Below are positions 16,768 through 22,180 of a stretch of 22,180 bases of DNA, piece after piece. Every line of letters starts with the position of its first letter. Positions within the stretch are counted from its first letter, which is position 1. This DNA is from Tardiphaga sp. (lineage in GTDB: Bacteria; Pseudomonadota; Alphaproteobacteria; Rhizobiales; Xanthobacteraceae). Under the pieces are notes generated by a model, which saw nothing but the letters and a program-made list of their open reading frames with translations, made no database searches and was not told the origin of the DNA. The stretch is taken from contig JAQGJF010000144.1 in NCBI GenBank assembly GCA_028290765.1, positions 1 to 22,180 on the forward strand. Direction: 5' to 3'. Both the position numbers and the translations under genes were made by a program.

Positions 16768-17502
16768 TTATAAAATCAGAATCGTGCTGCCTTCGATGGC
16801 AATGCAGGTCAGGGTTCCACTCCGCCAAGCGCCGGTATCGATATTGATCCGGTTATGACGAATGTCGGGATGCGGAACCGGCGTGTGACCGTGCACAACA
16901 AATGTGCCATGAGCCTGCTGCGAGTTGAGAAACTCATCGCGGATCCAAAGCATATCGCTGCTATCCTGCAACTCGATCGGTACGCCAGGTCGAATGCCGG
17001 CGTGCACGAACAGAAAATCTCCGCAATGAAAACTGTTACGCAGGCACTGCAGGAACAGTTCATGGGTTCGTGGGAAAGCAGCTACGAAGGACCGGTGAAA
17101 ATCCGCCGCCGTTTCCCGTCCCGAGCGAGGAGAAATGCCATATGATGCAAAGGTTTGCAGTGCGCCCAATGGCAGCCAGGATTGGAGCACGGCGGGATCC
17201 TGGAGGAACGTCTCCATCAACGCCTCATGGTTACCGCGCAGGCACACCGCACGATTCCGGACCAGACGTACGGTCAAGAGATCGATGACACCTCTCGAAT
17301 CCGGCCCACGATCGATGTAGTCGCCGAGGTAGATTTCGACCGCATATTTGATCGGGCGTCGCGCAAGATCTTCGTCGATGCGCGCGGTTGTTTCATCCAG
17401 CAGATCGGCCCGACCGTGAATATCGCCCACGGCATATACGCGCGTATCCCGCGGCAACGAGGCCGCGATTGATTGCGCATGGAGGGCAGAGCGTTGTCGC
17501 AT
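16768..17502 (-). CDS. PPP-family metallophosphatase (serine/threonine phosphatase-like)
   Basis: The product is 244 aa. All metal-binding motifs of the PPP family are present: GDIHGR (26-31), GDYIDRGPDS (60-69), RGNHE (89-93), a later FVHAG (His) and VVHGHTPV near residue 205. These residues hold two metal ions for hydrolysis of phosphoesters. Bacterial relatives include PrpA/PrpB and ApaH-like enzymes. The likely start is the ATG at 17502; a TTG start at 17556 is possible but has no ribosome site. It is cytoplasmic, with no signal or membrane segment. It lies directly upstream of the export genes in the same direction, so it may counteract phosphorylation in the EPS system. Whether it acts on phosphotyrosine of the kinase is unknown. 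Confidence 0.88.
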   Translation of the reverse strand: MRQRSALHAQSIAASLPRDTRVYAVGDIHGRADLLDETTARIDEDLARRPIKYAVEIYLGDYIDRGPDSRGVIDLLTVRLVRNRAVCLRGNHEALMETFLQDPAVLQSWLPLGALQTFASYGISPRSGRETAADFHRSFVAAFPRTHELFLQCLRNSFHCGDFLFVHAGIRPGVPIELQDSSDMLWIRDEFLNSQQAHGTFVVHGHTPVPHPDIRHNRINIDTGAWRSGTLTCIAIEGSTILIL

Positions 17503-17618
17503 CGCTCGCCAAGTTCGATCATGGAACCTACGCGCGGTCAATTCGATCGCAATCAAGAAAGGCTGGTTGATCGCAGACTTCGGTGACTAGCCGCGAGCCC
17601 GTCCTTGCTCCAGGTTCC

Positions 17619-17867
17619 TCAGAAGAAAACCAGGCCGATCAAGAAGATGATTACGATCCAGGCAATCGCATTCGCCACAATCAGGCGATTCCTCAACTGG
17701 CGACCGGAGAGGTCGCCCGGTTCCAATGGGGGAGTCCCCCCATTGGAACCAGCAATCGACGACGGCGTCGCTACAGCGATCCGCGATATCGTCGCGCCAC
17801 CGGCTTTCGTCGGTTCCTCCCTCTTTCGATTCGTCGTTTTCTCCGTCTTCCGAAATGTGGCGGTCAT
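17619..17867 (-). CDS. Small tail-anchored membrane protein, unknown function
   Basis: The product is 82 aa. The N-terminal half is basic and hydrophilic (MTATFRKTEKTTNRKREEP). The C-terminal 21 residues form one strongly hydrophobic helix (LIVANAIAWIVIIFLIGLVFF) running to the stop codon, so the protein should be anchored with its N-terminus in the cytoplasm. An AGG lies nine bases upstream of the ATG. A perfect 14-bp hairpin falls within the gene and encodes SNGGTPPLEP. No family is recognised. The gene may be real because the hydrophobic tail is coherent and ends cleanly, but both strands are partly open here, so I hold moderate confidence. Confidence 0.6.
   Translation of the reverse strand: MTATFRKTEKTTNRKREEPTKAGGATISRIAVATPSSIAGSNGGTPPLEPGDLSGRQLRNRLIVANAIAWIVIIFLIGLVFF
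17719..17750. repeat. Perfect 14-bp inverted repeat with 4-nt loop
   Basis: GGTTCCAATGGGGG (17719-17732) pairs perfectly with CCCCCATTGGAACC (17737-17750) around the loop AGTC. It lies inside the small membrane-protein gene. Both strands therefore encode nearly the same peptide (GG-T/V-PPLEP). It looks like a REP-type or other mobile palindrome. There is no T-tract, so an intrinsic terminator is unlikely. Confidence 0.8.
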
Positions 17868-18367
17868 GAAAATGCCTGGCGCGCAATGAAGCGACTATTC
17901 GCTCAAAAAAAATACAAAATGTCTTTTAGCTTTGGGTGAAGATTATTGCTCGAAACCCAACGGCCCGGCTAACGATAATTGCGATCATGATGCACCGGTT
18001 CGATCCCAGAAGCGATTCCGATCTGCGCCGGCACCAGCATTGCGATTATGCATGACAGCGTCGAGATAGACGCAGCGCAATAAACCGGCAACGCGACCTA
18101 AACGGTTCCCCACGCAAGCAATTTTGCGCACCGCAAAAAATCTGTCATGCCGCGCTGCAAACACGAGCGCGACATTTCCGTTTTGCTGCCCCATTTCGCT
18201 CAAGAATTTCAGAAAAAAGTGAGTCGACGAAGCACATCGATGTGCGTTTTGGCTGGCCGGTGGTTCGCGGTTGCGGAGACTTTGGTTGGAAACGGGGGCT
18301 GTTGCCTTCGCCCCGAAACACATTGAGTTGCATTTGCGATGTTCCAAGGGTTCAGAGGGCGAGAGCG
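17868..18367. promoter_or_regulatory. 500-bp regulatory gap upstream of the sugar transferase gene
   Basis: This region between two divergent genes has no convincing coding sequence. It contains an AT-rich stretch (17905-17935) and two copies of ATTGCGATYATG (17978-17989 and 18039-18050). It also has the inverted repeat TTTTGCG-CAC-CGCAAAA (18122-18138) and TTTGCGATG (18333-18341), 26 bp before the sugar transferase start. The motif density suggests a controlled promoter region. No certain -35/-10 boxes were placed. Confidence 0.5.
18122..18138. promoter_or_regulatory. Inverted repeat TTTTGCG-N3-CGCAAAA, candidate operator
   Basis: Two perfect 7-bp arms are separated by CAC, about 230 bp upstream of the initiating sugar transferase gene. 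The length and spacing suit a dimeric DNA-binding protein. Which regulator binds is unknown. Confidence 0.4.
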
Positions 18368-19135
18368 ATGGTCTCCACAGTCACGGCCCGTTTTGATCAA
18401 GACTTCAATCAGGACAATGTCACGCCGCTCTGGAAAGAGCGCCGCTTCATATCGGTGCGGCCGGTCGAATGCGCCGTGGGCAGCAGCGCTTATCGGAATC
18501 GGCGTCCGCACCGAAGAGCGCGCAGCGAGCCGTCCGCTTCCTGGGGGAAACGGCTTTTCGACATTACCGTCGCGAGCGCTGCGCTGTTGTTCCTGGCACC
18601 GCTTCTGATTGCGATTGCGTTCGCCATCAAAATCACCTCGCCCGGGCCGGTGCTGTTCCATCAATATCGTTACGGATATCGAAACCGGCGCTTCAAGATC
18701 TACAAATTCCGCTCGATGCGAACGGACGCCGGCGATCGCGCCGGCGTGAAGCAGACGGTGCAGGGTGATTCGAGGATCACGCCGATCGGAAGATTGCTGC
18801 GCAAGACCAGCCTCGACGAGATCCCGCAGCTTTTCAATGTCATCTGGGGCGACATGTCGCTGGTCGGACCGCGGCCGCATGTTCCCGGAATGCTGGCCGC
18901 GAATCTGCCCTATGAGGATCTCGTGCCATATTACTTTAACCGGCATATCGCGCGCCCAGGAATCACCGGACTGGCACAGGTGAGTGGCTGCAGGGGCAGC
19001 ACCGTCGAGCCCAATCGGGCCATCTCACGGATCGACTACGATCTCGATTATATCGAAAAGTGGTCGCTGCGGATGGATGTCATGATCATCGCGCGCACCG
19101 TTCGCAGGGAATTCCTGTCCGGTAGCGGATTCTGA
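18368..19135 (+). CDS. Undecaprenyl-phosphate sugar phosphotransferase (PHPT, ExoY/GumD C-domain type)
   Basis: The product is 255 aa. It transfers a sugar-1-phosphate from a UDP-sugar to undecaprenyl phosphate, the first step of repeat-unit assembly. After a ~58-residue basic N-terminus comes KRLFDITVASAALLFLAPLL (61-80), a single membrane helix that in this family forms a re-entrant hairpin. Then come SPGPVLFHQ (91-99), YKFRSMRTD (112-120), the catalytic pair in TSLDEIPQ (D150/E151), SLVGPRPH (164-171) and RPGITGLAQVSG (196-207). The protein is of the short type, without the N-terminal four-helix domain of WcaJ. The ATG at 18368 has GAGGG 8-12 bases upstream. It is the only initiating enzyme seen, so it presumably starts the EPS of this locus. 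The first sugar (Glc or Gal) is not decidable. Confidence 0.93.
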   Translation: MVSTVTARFDQDFNQDNVTPLWKERRFISVRPVECAVGSSAYRNRRPHRRARSEPSASWGKRLFDITVASAALLFLAPLLIAIAFAIKITSPGPVLFHQYRYGYRNRRFKIYKFRSMRTDAGDRAGVKQTVQGDSRITPIGRLLRKTSLDEIPQLFNVIWGDMSLVGPRPHVPGMLAANLPYEDLVPYYFNRHIARPGITGLAQVSGCRGSTVEPNRAISRIDYDLDYIEKWSLRMDVMIIARTVRREFLSGSGF

Positions 19136-19181
19136 ATGAGCCCCTTGAAGATCGGTCATTTGCCATGTTGCGGAGCTTGAT

Positions 19182-19191
19182 CCGGCGCCGG
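19182..19191. other. Palindrome CCGGCGCCGG between sugar transferase and FkbM genes
   Basis: A perfect 10-bp palindrome in the 100-bp gap is followed by a pyrimidine stretch (TCTTCTTC). It could be a weak terminator or a chance GC palindrome. Confidence 0.25.
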
Positions 19192-19235
19192 GGTCTTCTT
19201 CAATTCGTTCCACCCGTCAGGCAAGGATATCAGCG

Positions 19236-20027
19236 ATGAACGCCAAACAACGAACCAAAGCGCTGCTGAAGGACAGATTTCCCTCGATCTGGCTGCACTG
19301 GCATTTCATGCATCGTCCGAAATCGGCGGAGCGGGAGCTGGAGTATCTTCATCGGGTCGTACCCAAAGGCGCCGTGACCGTTGATGTCGGGGCGAATTGC
19401 GGCCTCTACACGCGTCAATTGGCCCGCCTTTCAAAACAGGTCCATGCGTTCGAGCCCTCGCGGCAGATGGCCGATCTCCTGCGCCGAACCTCGGCAACGA
19501 ATGTCAGCATCCATGAGGTCGCGCTGTCAGATCGCAATGGGGATGCGGAATTGTTCATTCCGCAAGGCAACGGCGGATTGGTCCATGGCCTGGCGTCGCT
19601 CGAGCCGCAGCTTCCGTCGCCGAGCCAGCACGTCATCTCGACGCACGTGCCCACGGCGCGGCTGGACACCATCGTCGATTACGACGTTGCATTCGTGAAA
19701 ATCGATGTCGAGGGACATGAGTTGAAAGTCCTGAACGGTGCGACCGAGCTAGTCGAGCGCTGTCAGCCCGTGTTCCTGGTCGAGGCGGAGGATCGCCATC
19801 GCCCGGAAGCGACCCGGTCCGTGTTCCAATACTTTCGCGACAAAGCCTATCGGGGCTTCTTCCTCAAGGGTGCGGATGTGATTCCGGTTGATCAGTTTCG
19901 TGCCGAATCCCTTCAGGACGCCGACGCGCTGCTTCCGAACGGCGGCCGCAAGAGCGGTCAATCCTACGTGAATAATTTCTTCTTCTTCCCACGACACCTT
20001 GATGGGGAATCGATCCTGAACGGCTGA
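19236..20027 (+). CDS. FkbM family SAM-dependent methyltransferase
   Basis: The product is 263 aa. It starts at the ATG preceded by AAGGA (8 bp spacing). The SAM-binding motif I is VTVDVGANCGLYTRQLA (47-63), with the acidic end of strand 2 in VHAFEPS (69-75). The FkbM hallmark FVKIDVEGHE (153-162) follows, then VFLVEAE. FkbM-type enzymes O-methylate sugars or small molecules. In polysaccharide loci they methylate sugar hydroxyls. No membrane helix or signal is seen, so it acts in the cytoplasm. It lies 100 bp downstream of the initiating sugar transferase in the same direction. The simplest inference is methylation of a sugar in the EPS repeat unit or its terminal residue. Confidence 0.88.
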   Translation: MNAKQRTKALLKDRFPSIWLHWHFMHRPKSAERELEYLHRVVPKGAVTVDVGANCGLYTRQLARLSKQVHAFEPSRQMADLLRRTSATNVSIHEVALSDRNGDAELFIPQGNGGLVHGLASLEPQLPSPSQHVISTHVPTARLDTIVDYDVAFVKIDVEGHELKVLNGATELVERCQPVFLVEAEDRHRPEATRSVFQYFRDKAYRGFFLKGADVIPVDQFRAESLQDADALLPNGGRKSGQSYVNNFFFFPRHLDGESILNG

Positions 20028-20079
20028 TCGGGCTTCGCTCGATGCCGCGCGGTTCTCCTCAATTGAAAGTAGGTCATAT

Positions 20080-20514
20080 ATGTTCCAGCGTTTCTTGGGT
20101 GATCGCAACGGCAGAAAATTCAAGGCGCGTTCGGCCGACCGGGATGCAGAGACCGATCTGGCGCGTTTGACCTCGATCTTTGATTCGATTGATGAGGTGA
20201 TTCGCGCGGCCGAAGCAGAACTGTCCGGCCTGACCCGAAGGGTCGATGACGCGTTGGCGCGGGCTTCGGTCACAGGGGGCAACGACAGTGATGAATATCT
20301 GACCCGCGACGCGGTCGATGAGCACTATCTGGACCGCCTCGACAGCGAGATTTCAAGAGGCCAGCGAAGATTGCAGGAGCTCTCGACCAACATCGCGCAT
20401 TTCACATTTCTGAAAGCCACCGTGGTCAGTCGTTTTCCAGGGTTCCGGCCATCGTCGCAGTCCGACGTGGCTCCTCCGCCGCCCAAGCTTGGCTTGGCCG
20501 GTCTCTCCAAATGA
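20080..20514 (+). CDS. Small coiled-coil protein, unknown function
   Basis: The product is 144 aa. It starts at an ATG with AGG seven bases upstream and lies 52 bp after the FkbM gene. It is highly charged and mostly helical. Heptad-like segments occur at about 25-62 (AETDLARLTSIFDSIDEVIR...) and 78-106 (AVDEHYLDRLDSEISRGQRR...). A disordered tail follows, rich in Ser and Pro (SSQSDVAPPPPKLG). There is no signal peptide or membrane span, so a cytoplasmic or membrane-associated adaptor is likely. I recognise no family. By position it may assist the methyltransferase or the assembly complex. Confidence 0.75.
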   Translation: MFQRFLGDRNGRKFKARSADRDAETDLARLTSIFDSIDEVIRAAEAELSGLTRRVDDALARASVTGGNDSDEYLTRDAVDEHYLDRLDSEISRGQRRLQELSTNIAHFTFLKATVVSRFPGFRPSSQSDVAPPPPKLGLAGLSK

Positions 20515-20519
20515 TTGCG

Positions 20520-20547
20520 CCGGACGATGGTGTCGTCCACCGTCCGG
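20520..20547. terminator. Candidate bidirectional terminator hairpin
   Basis: CCGGACG (20520-20526) pairs with CGTCCGG (20541-20547). Inside it TGG/CCA can pair after one mismatch, leaving a six-base loop. It lies between the convergent coiled-coil and TetR genes. A T-tract is lacking, so the call is moderate. Confidence 0.45.
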
Positions 20548-20560
20548 TTGGCCTGAGCAG

Positions 20561-21376
20561 CTAGCGACGAGATTTCACGACCTGGGATTTCACGACCTGG
20601 GATTTCAAAGCTTGAGATTTCAAGGCTTGGGCCGTGCTGCGCGCGCGCCCCTTCGGCAGGACGTTGGTCGATCCGACGGCCGGGGATGCGGTAATAGCCG
20701 TCATGGCGAAATCCATCACATGCGCGCGGCGGGCGTCGAGCGCCGCCTCGCTTTCCATGTCGATGTCGAGCGCGGCGTGCAGCGTGTAGATATTCGAGAA
20801 ATAGAAGAAGGAAAGCGCGCTGATCGAAATGTAGAAATTATTCGGGTCGATACCGGCACGAAAAACCCCGACTTCCTCGCCACGGCGCAGCGTCTCGGCA
20901 ATGCGCTCGATCAGCGGAACGTAGATCGCGCGCAGCTTGCTCGATTGCCTGATATGCCTTCCCTTGTTGTTGTTCTCGTCCGAGAGAAGCCGCACGAAGG
21001 CGCGGTTGTCGCGCAAATGATCGAAGGAGACGCCGACCAGATAGCGCATGGCGGCGATCGGATCGAGTCGGGCGAGGTCGAATTCGGGGTCGTGGGATCG
21101 CGAGGCCTCATAGGCCTTTTCCAGCACTTCGAGATAGAGTTTTTCCTTGGATCCGAAATGGTGAAACAGGATCTGCTTGCTGACGCCGGCACCTTTGCAG
21201 ATGCCGTCGATGCTCGCGCCGTGGAAGCCCAGAGCCGAGAACTCACGATAGGCTGAATCGAGCAGGTTGCCGCGGGTGCGCTCCGGATCCCGGACGCCAT
21301 TCGAAGGTTTGCGTTTGCGGGTGGGCGAAATGATGTGAACTTCCGCCTCGCGCCGCCGCTGTACTTTCATCGTCAA
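20561..21376 (-). CDS. TetR family transcriptional regulator with repeated C-terminal tail
   Basis: The product is 271 aa. After a basic N-terminus, the TetR DNA-binding domain covers about 32-80: RTRGNLLDSAYREFSALGFH, then the helix-turn-helix SIDGICKGAGVSKQILFHHFGSKEKLY. The following ligand/dimer domain resembles the RutR-like C-terminal type. The protein ends in four pentapeptide repeats (ALKSQ, ALKSQ, VVKSQ, VVKSR), an unusual basic tail. The start is either TTG at 21376, with GGAG at an ideal 8 bp, or ATG at 21370, where that site is 14 bp away; I chose the TTG. It is divergent from the ABC solute-binding protein gene and most likely represses it, with the ligand being the transported compound or a related molecule (inference). 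Confidence 0.88.
   Translation of the reverse strand: MTMKVQRRREAEVHIISPTRKRKPSNGVRDPERTRGNLLDSAYREFSALGFHGASIDGICKGAGVSKQILFHHFGSKEKLYLEVLEKAYEASRSHDPEFDLARLDPIAAMRYLVGVSFDHLRDNRAFVRLLSDENNNKGRHIRQSSKLRAIYVPLIERIAETLRRGEEVGVFRAGIDPNNFYISISALSFFYFSNIYTLHAALDIDMESEAALDARRAHVMDFAMTAITASPAVGSTNVLPKGRARSTAQALKSQALKSQVVKSQVVKSRR
20571..20630. repeat. Four tandem 15-bp repeats (GATTTCA...)
   Basis: Units begin at 20571, 20586, 20601 and 20616. The first two are identical (GATTTCACGACCTGG). The other two are related (GATTTCAAAGCTTGA, GATTTCAAGGCTTGG). They encode the pentapeptide repeats at the TetR C-terminus. Since 15 bp is a whole number of codons, copy-number change keeps the frame. Confidence 0.92.
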
Positions 21377-21673
21377 TTCAACCGCTCCAATCGTTCACGT
21401 TCCACAGCGTTTACAGCGCCGCAGCGGCGCAAGAAAGTCGCGCCGGAGGAGGCGGCCGGACTTCCCACCGCTTCACCGCACGACCTGGACAACGCCCAAG
21501 CTGCCCAACAATAATGCCGCCGCCGCTCACAAATCAACCAACCGATTGATTGACTCGCGAATAAATCTGCGCTCTGATCGGGGTGCCTGCTGCTGTCAAG
21601 TTCGCGCCGGTTGCCCGATCGGTGCGCGCCGGATGGCGCAGTCCGGTCCACAGACCAACACAGGGGGATCTCG
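21377..21673. other. Divergent intergenic region between TetR and solute-binding protein genes
   Basis: These 297 bp hold no gene I can support. They contain the operator-like palindrome and the two promoter-like pairs. AGGGGG at 21662-21667 is the ribosome-binding site of the solute-binding protein gene. Confidence 0.6.
21534..21553. promoter_or_regulatory. 20-bp imperfect palindrome, candidate TetR operator in a divergent promoter
   Basis: TCAACCAACC and GATTGATTGA form two half sites matching at 8 of 10 pairs. The site overlaps a promoter-like pair for the plus strand, TTGACT (21550-21555) with 17 bp to TCTGAT (21573-21578). It also overlaps one for the minus strand, TTGATT (complement 21532-21537) with 18 bp to TATTGT (complement 21508-21513). 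Binding here could therefore block both genes. Confidence 0.55.
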
Positions 21674-22180
21674 ATGAAGACTTCAGTTGACAGGCGCGCG
21701 GTACTGGCCGGCCTCGGTGCGTCGGCTTCGTTGTCCATGCTCGGATCACCGATCAATCCAGCGGCAGCCGCTGAGACCATCAACTATACGGCGTGGTCGG
21801 CTGCCGTGGATCAGGTGCAAAGCCATATCCATGCCTTTCAGAAGGCGACCGGCATCGCCGTCAACTACTCGAATTTTCCGGGCGCGCAGTTCCGCGCCAC
21901 GCTGGTCACGAAGTTCACCAGCAACGAGCCGCTCGACCTGATCTGGATGAACGACGCGTGGACTCCGGAATTTGTCGAAGCCGGTTGGATCGCCCCGATC
22001 GACGACGTTCCGGAGTTGATGAAGTATAATGACGATGTCCGGAAGTACTGCGTCGATGCAATGCGCTACAAAGGCCGACAGTACGGGCTCGTCTACTACA
22101 CCGACCACATGTCCTTCATGTATAACAAGGAGATGCTGGAGAGGGCGGGGTTCGAAAAGCCTCCTGCGAGCTGGGATGAG
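21674..22180 (+). CDS. ABC transporter extracellular solute-binding protein, family 1 (3' partial)
   Basis: The frame runs from the ATG at 21674, with AGGGGG six bases upstream, to the window end without a stop (169 codons). The N-terminus MKTSVDRRAVLAGLGASASL has a twin-arginine pair and a hydrophobic core ending near NPAAA, so Tat export to the periplasm is likely. The mature part reads INYTAWSAAVDQVQSHIHAF, then TLVTKFTSNEPLDLIWMNDAWTPEFVEAGWIAPID and GLVYYTDHMSFMYNKEMLERAG. This is the typical start of family 1 (sugar-type, MalE/UgpB-like) binding proteins. Permease and ATPase genes are expected downstream but are outside the window. The substrate cannot be told, though a carbohydrate is most usual. 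It is divergent from the TetR gene, its likely regulator. Confidence 0.88.
   Translation, partial: MKTSVDRRAVLAGLGASASLSMLGSPINPAAAAETINYTAWSAAVDQVQSHIHAFQKATGIAVNYSNFPGAQFRATLVTKFTSNEPLDLIWMNDAWTPEFVEAGWIAPIDDVPELMKYNDDVRKYCVDAMRYKGRQYGLVYYTDHMSFMYNKEMLERAGFEKPPASWDE

Noticed and set aside
17719..17750. Intrinsic terminator reading of the 14-bp hairpin
   Set aside because: No T-tract follows on either strand and it lies inside an open gene.
17583..17939. Plus-strand frames over the small tail-anchored gene
   Set aside because: They lack a hydrophobic or domain signature. The minus-strand frame has a coherent terminal helix ending at its stop.
17985..18347. 120-codon minus-strand frame in the gap before the sugar transferase
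   Set aside because: It has no ribosome site, no family motif and odd composition. It fits random open frame in GC-rich DNA.
1..22180. tRNA, rRNA, CRISPR, insertion sequence, defence or phage genes
   Set aside because: I looked for such structures and saw none: no regularly spaced repeats, no transposase motifs and no cloverleaf-like segments.

Overview
The window is GC-rich and densely coding. It looks like chromosomal DNA of an alphaproteobacterium of the Bradyrhizobium/Rhodopseudomonas type. That assignment is an inference from codon use, protein style and the mix of genes (RTX-type secreted protein, small polysaccharide export protein, FkbM methyltransferase, TetR plus sugar-type ABC binding protein). 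No rRNA, tRNA, CRISPR array or insertion sequence was seen.

Most of the window (about 0.7-20.5 kb) is one exopolysaccharide locus of the Wzx/Wzy type. The minus strand, read from right to left, carries a PPP-family phosphatase, a short polysaccharide export (OPX) protein, an outer-membrane beta-barrel, a GumC/ExoP-like co-polymerase fused to a BY-type tyrosine kinase, a Wzy-like polymerase, a GT4 glycosyltransferase, two membrane acyltransferases and a Wzx flippase. After a divergent GH10 glycanase follow a WecG/TagA (GumM-like) glycosyltransferase, two more GT4-type glycosyltransferases and a small secreted Cys-containing protein. Most junctions overlap by 4-20 bp or are separated by a few bases, so the blocks 15.7-5.8 kb and 4.4-0.7 kb look like operons. 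On the plus strand at the right are the initiating polyprenyl-phosphate sugar transferase (ExoY/GumD C-domain type), an FkbM methyltransferase and a small coiled-coil protein.

Together they give a pathway. The sugar transferase loads the first sugar on undecaprenyl phosphate. The WecG-type and GT4 enzymes extend the unit, the acyltransferases and perhaps FkbM decorate it, Wzx flips it and Wzy polymerises it. The kinase/co-polymerase controls chain length, and the OPX protein plus barrel export the chain. The GH10 enzyme probably trims or turns over a beta-1,4-linked polymer. The gene set resembles the xanthan gum (gumB-M) cluster, with a kinase domain, a separate outer-membrane barrel and a GH10 enzyme added.

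The left edge holds the C-terminal end of an RTX/type I-secreted repeat protein (5' end missing). The right edge (20.5-22.2 kb) is a different module: a TetR regulator with an unusual repeated C-terminal tail, divergent from the start of an ABC transporter solute-binding protein (3' end missing). A 20-bp imperfect palindrome between them is a good operator candidate. The most interesting leads are the GH10 enzyme with altered subsite motifs, the split outer-membrane export pair, a repeated TTTGCGATG motif upstream of two EPS transcription units, and a perfect 14-bp hairpin inside a small membrane-protein gene.
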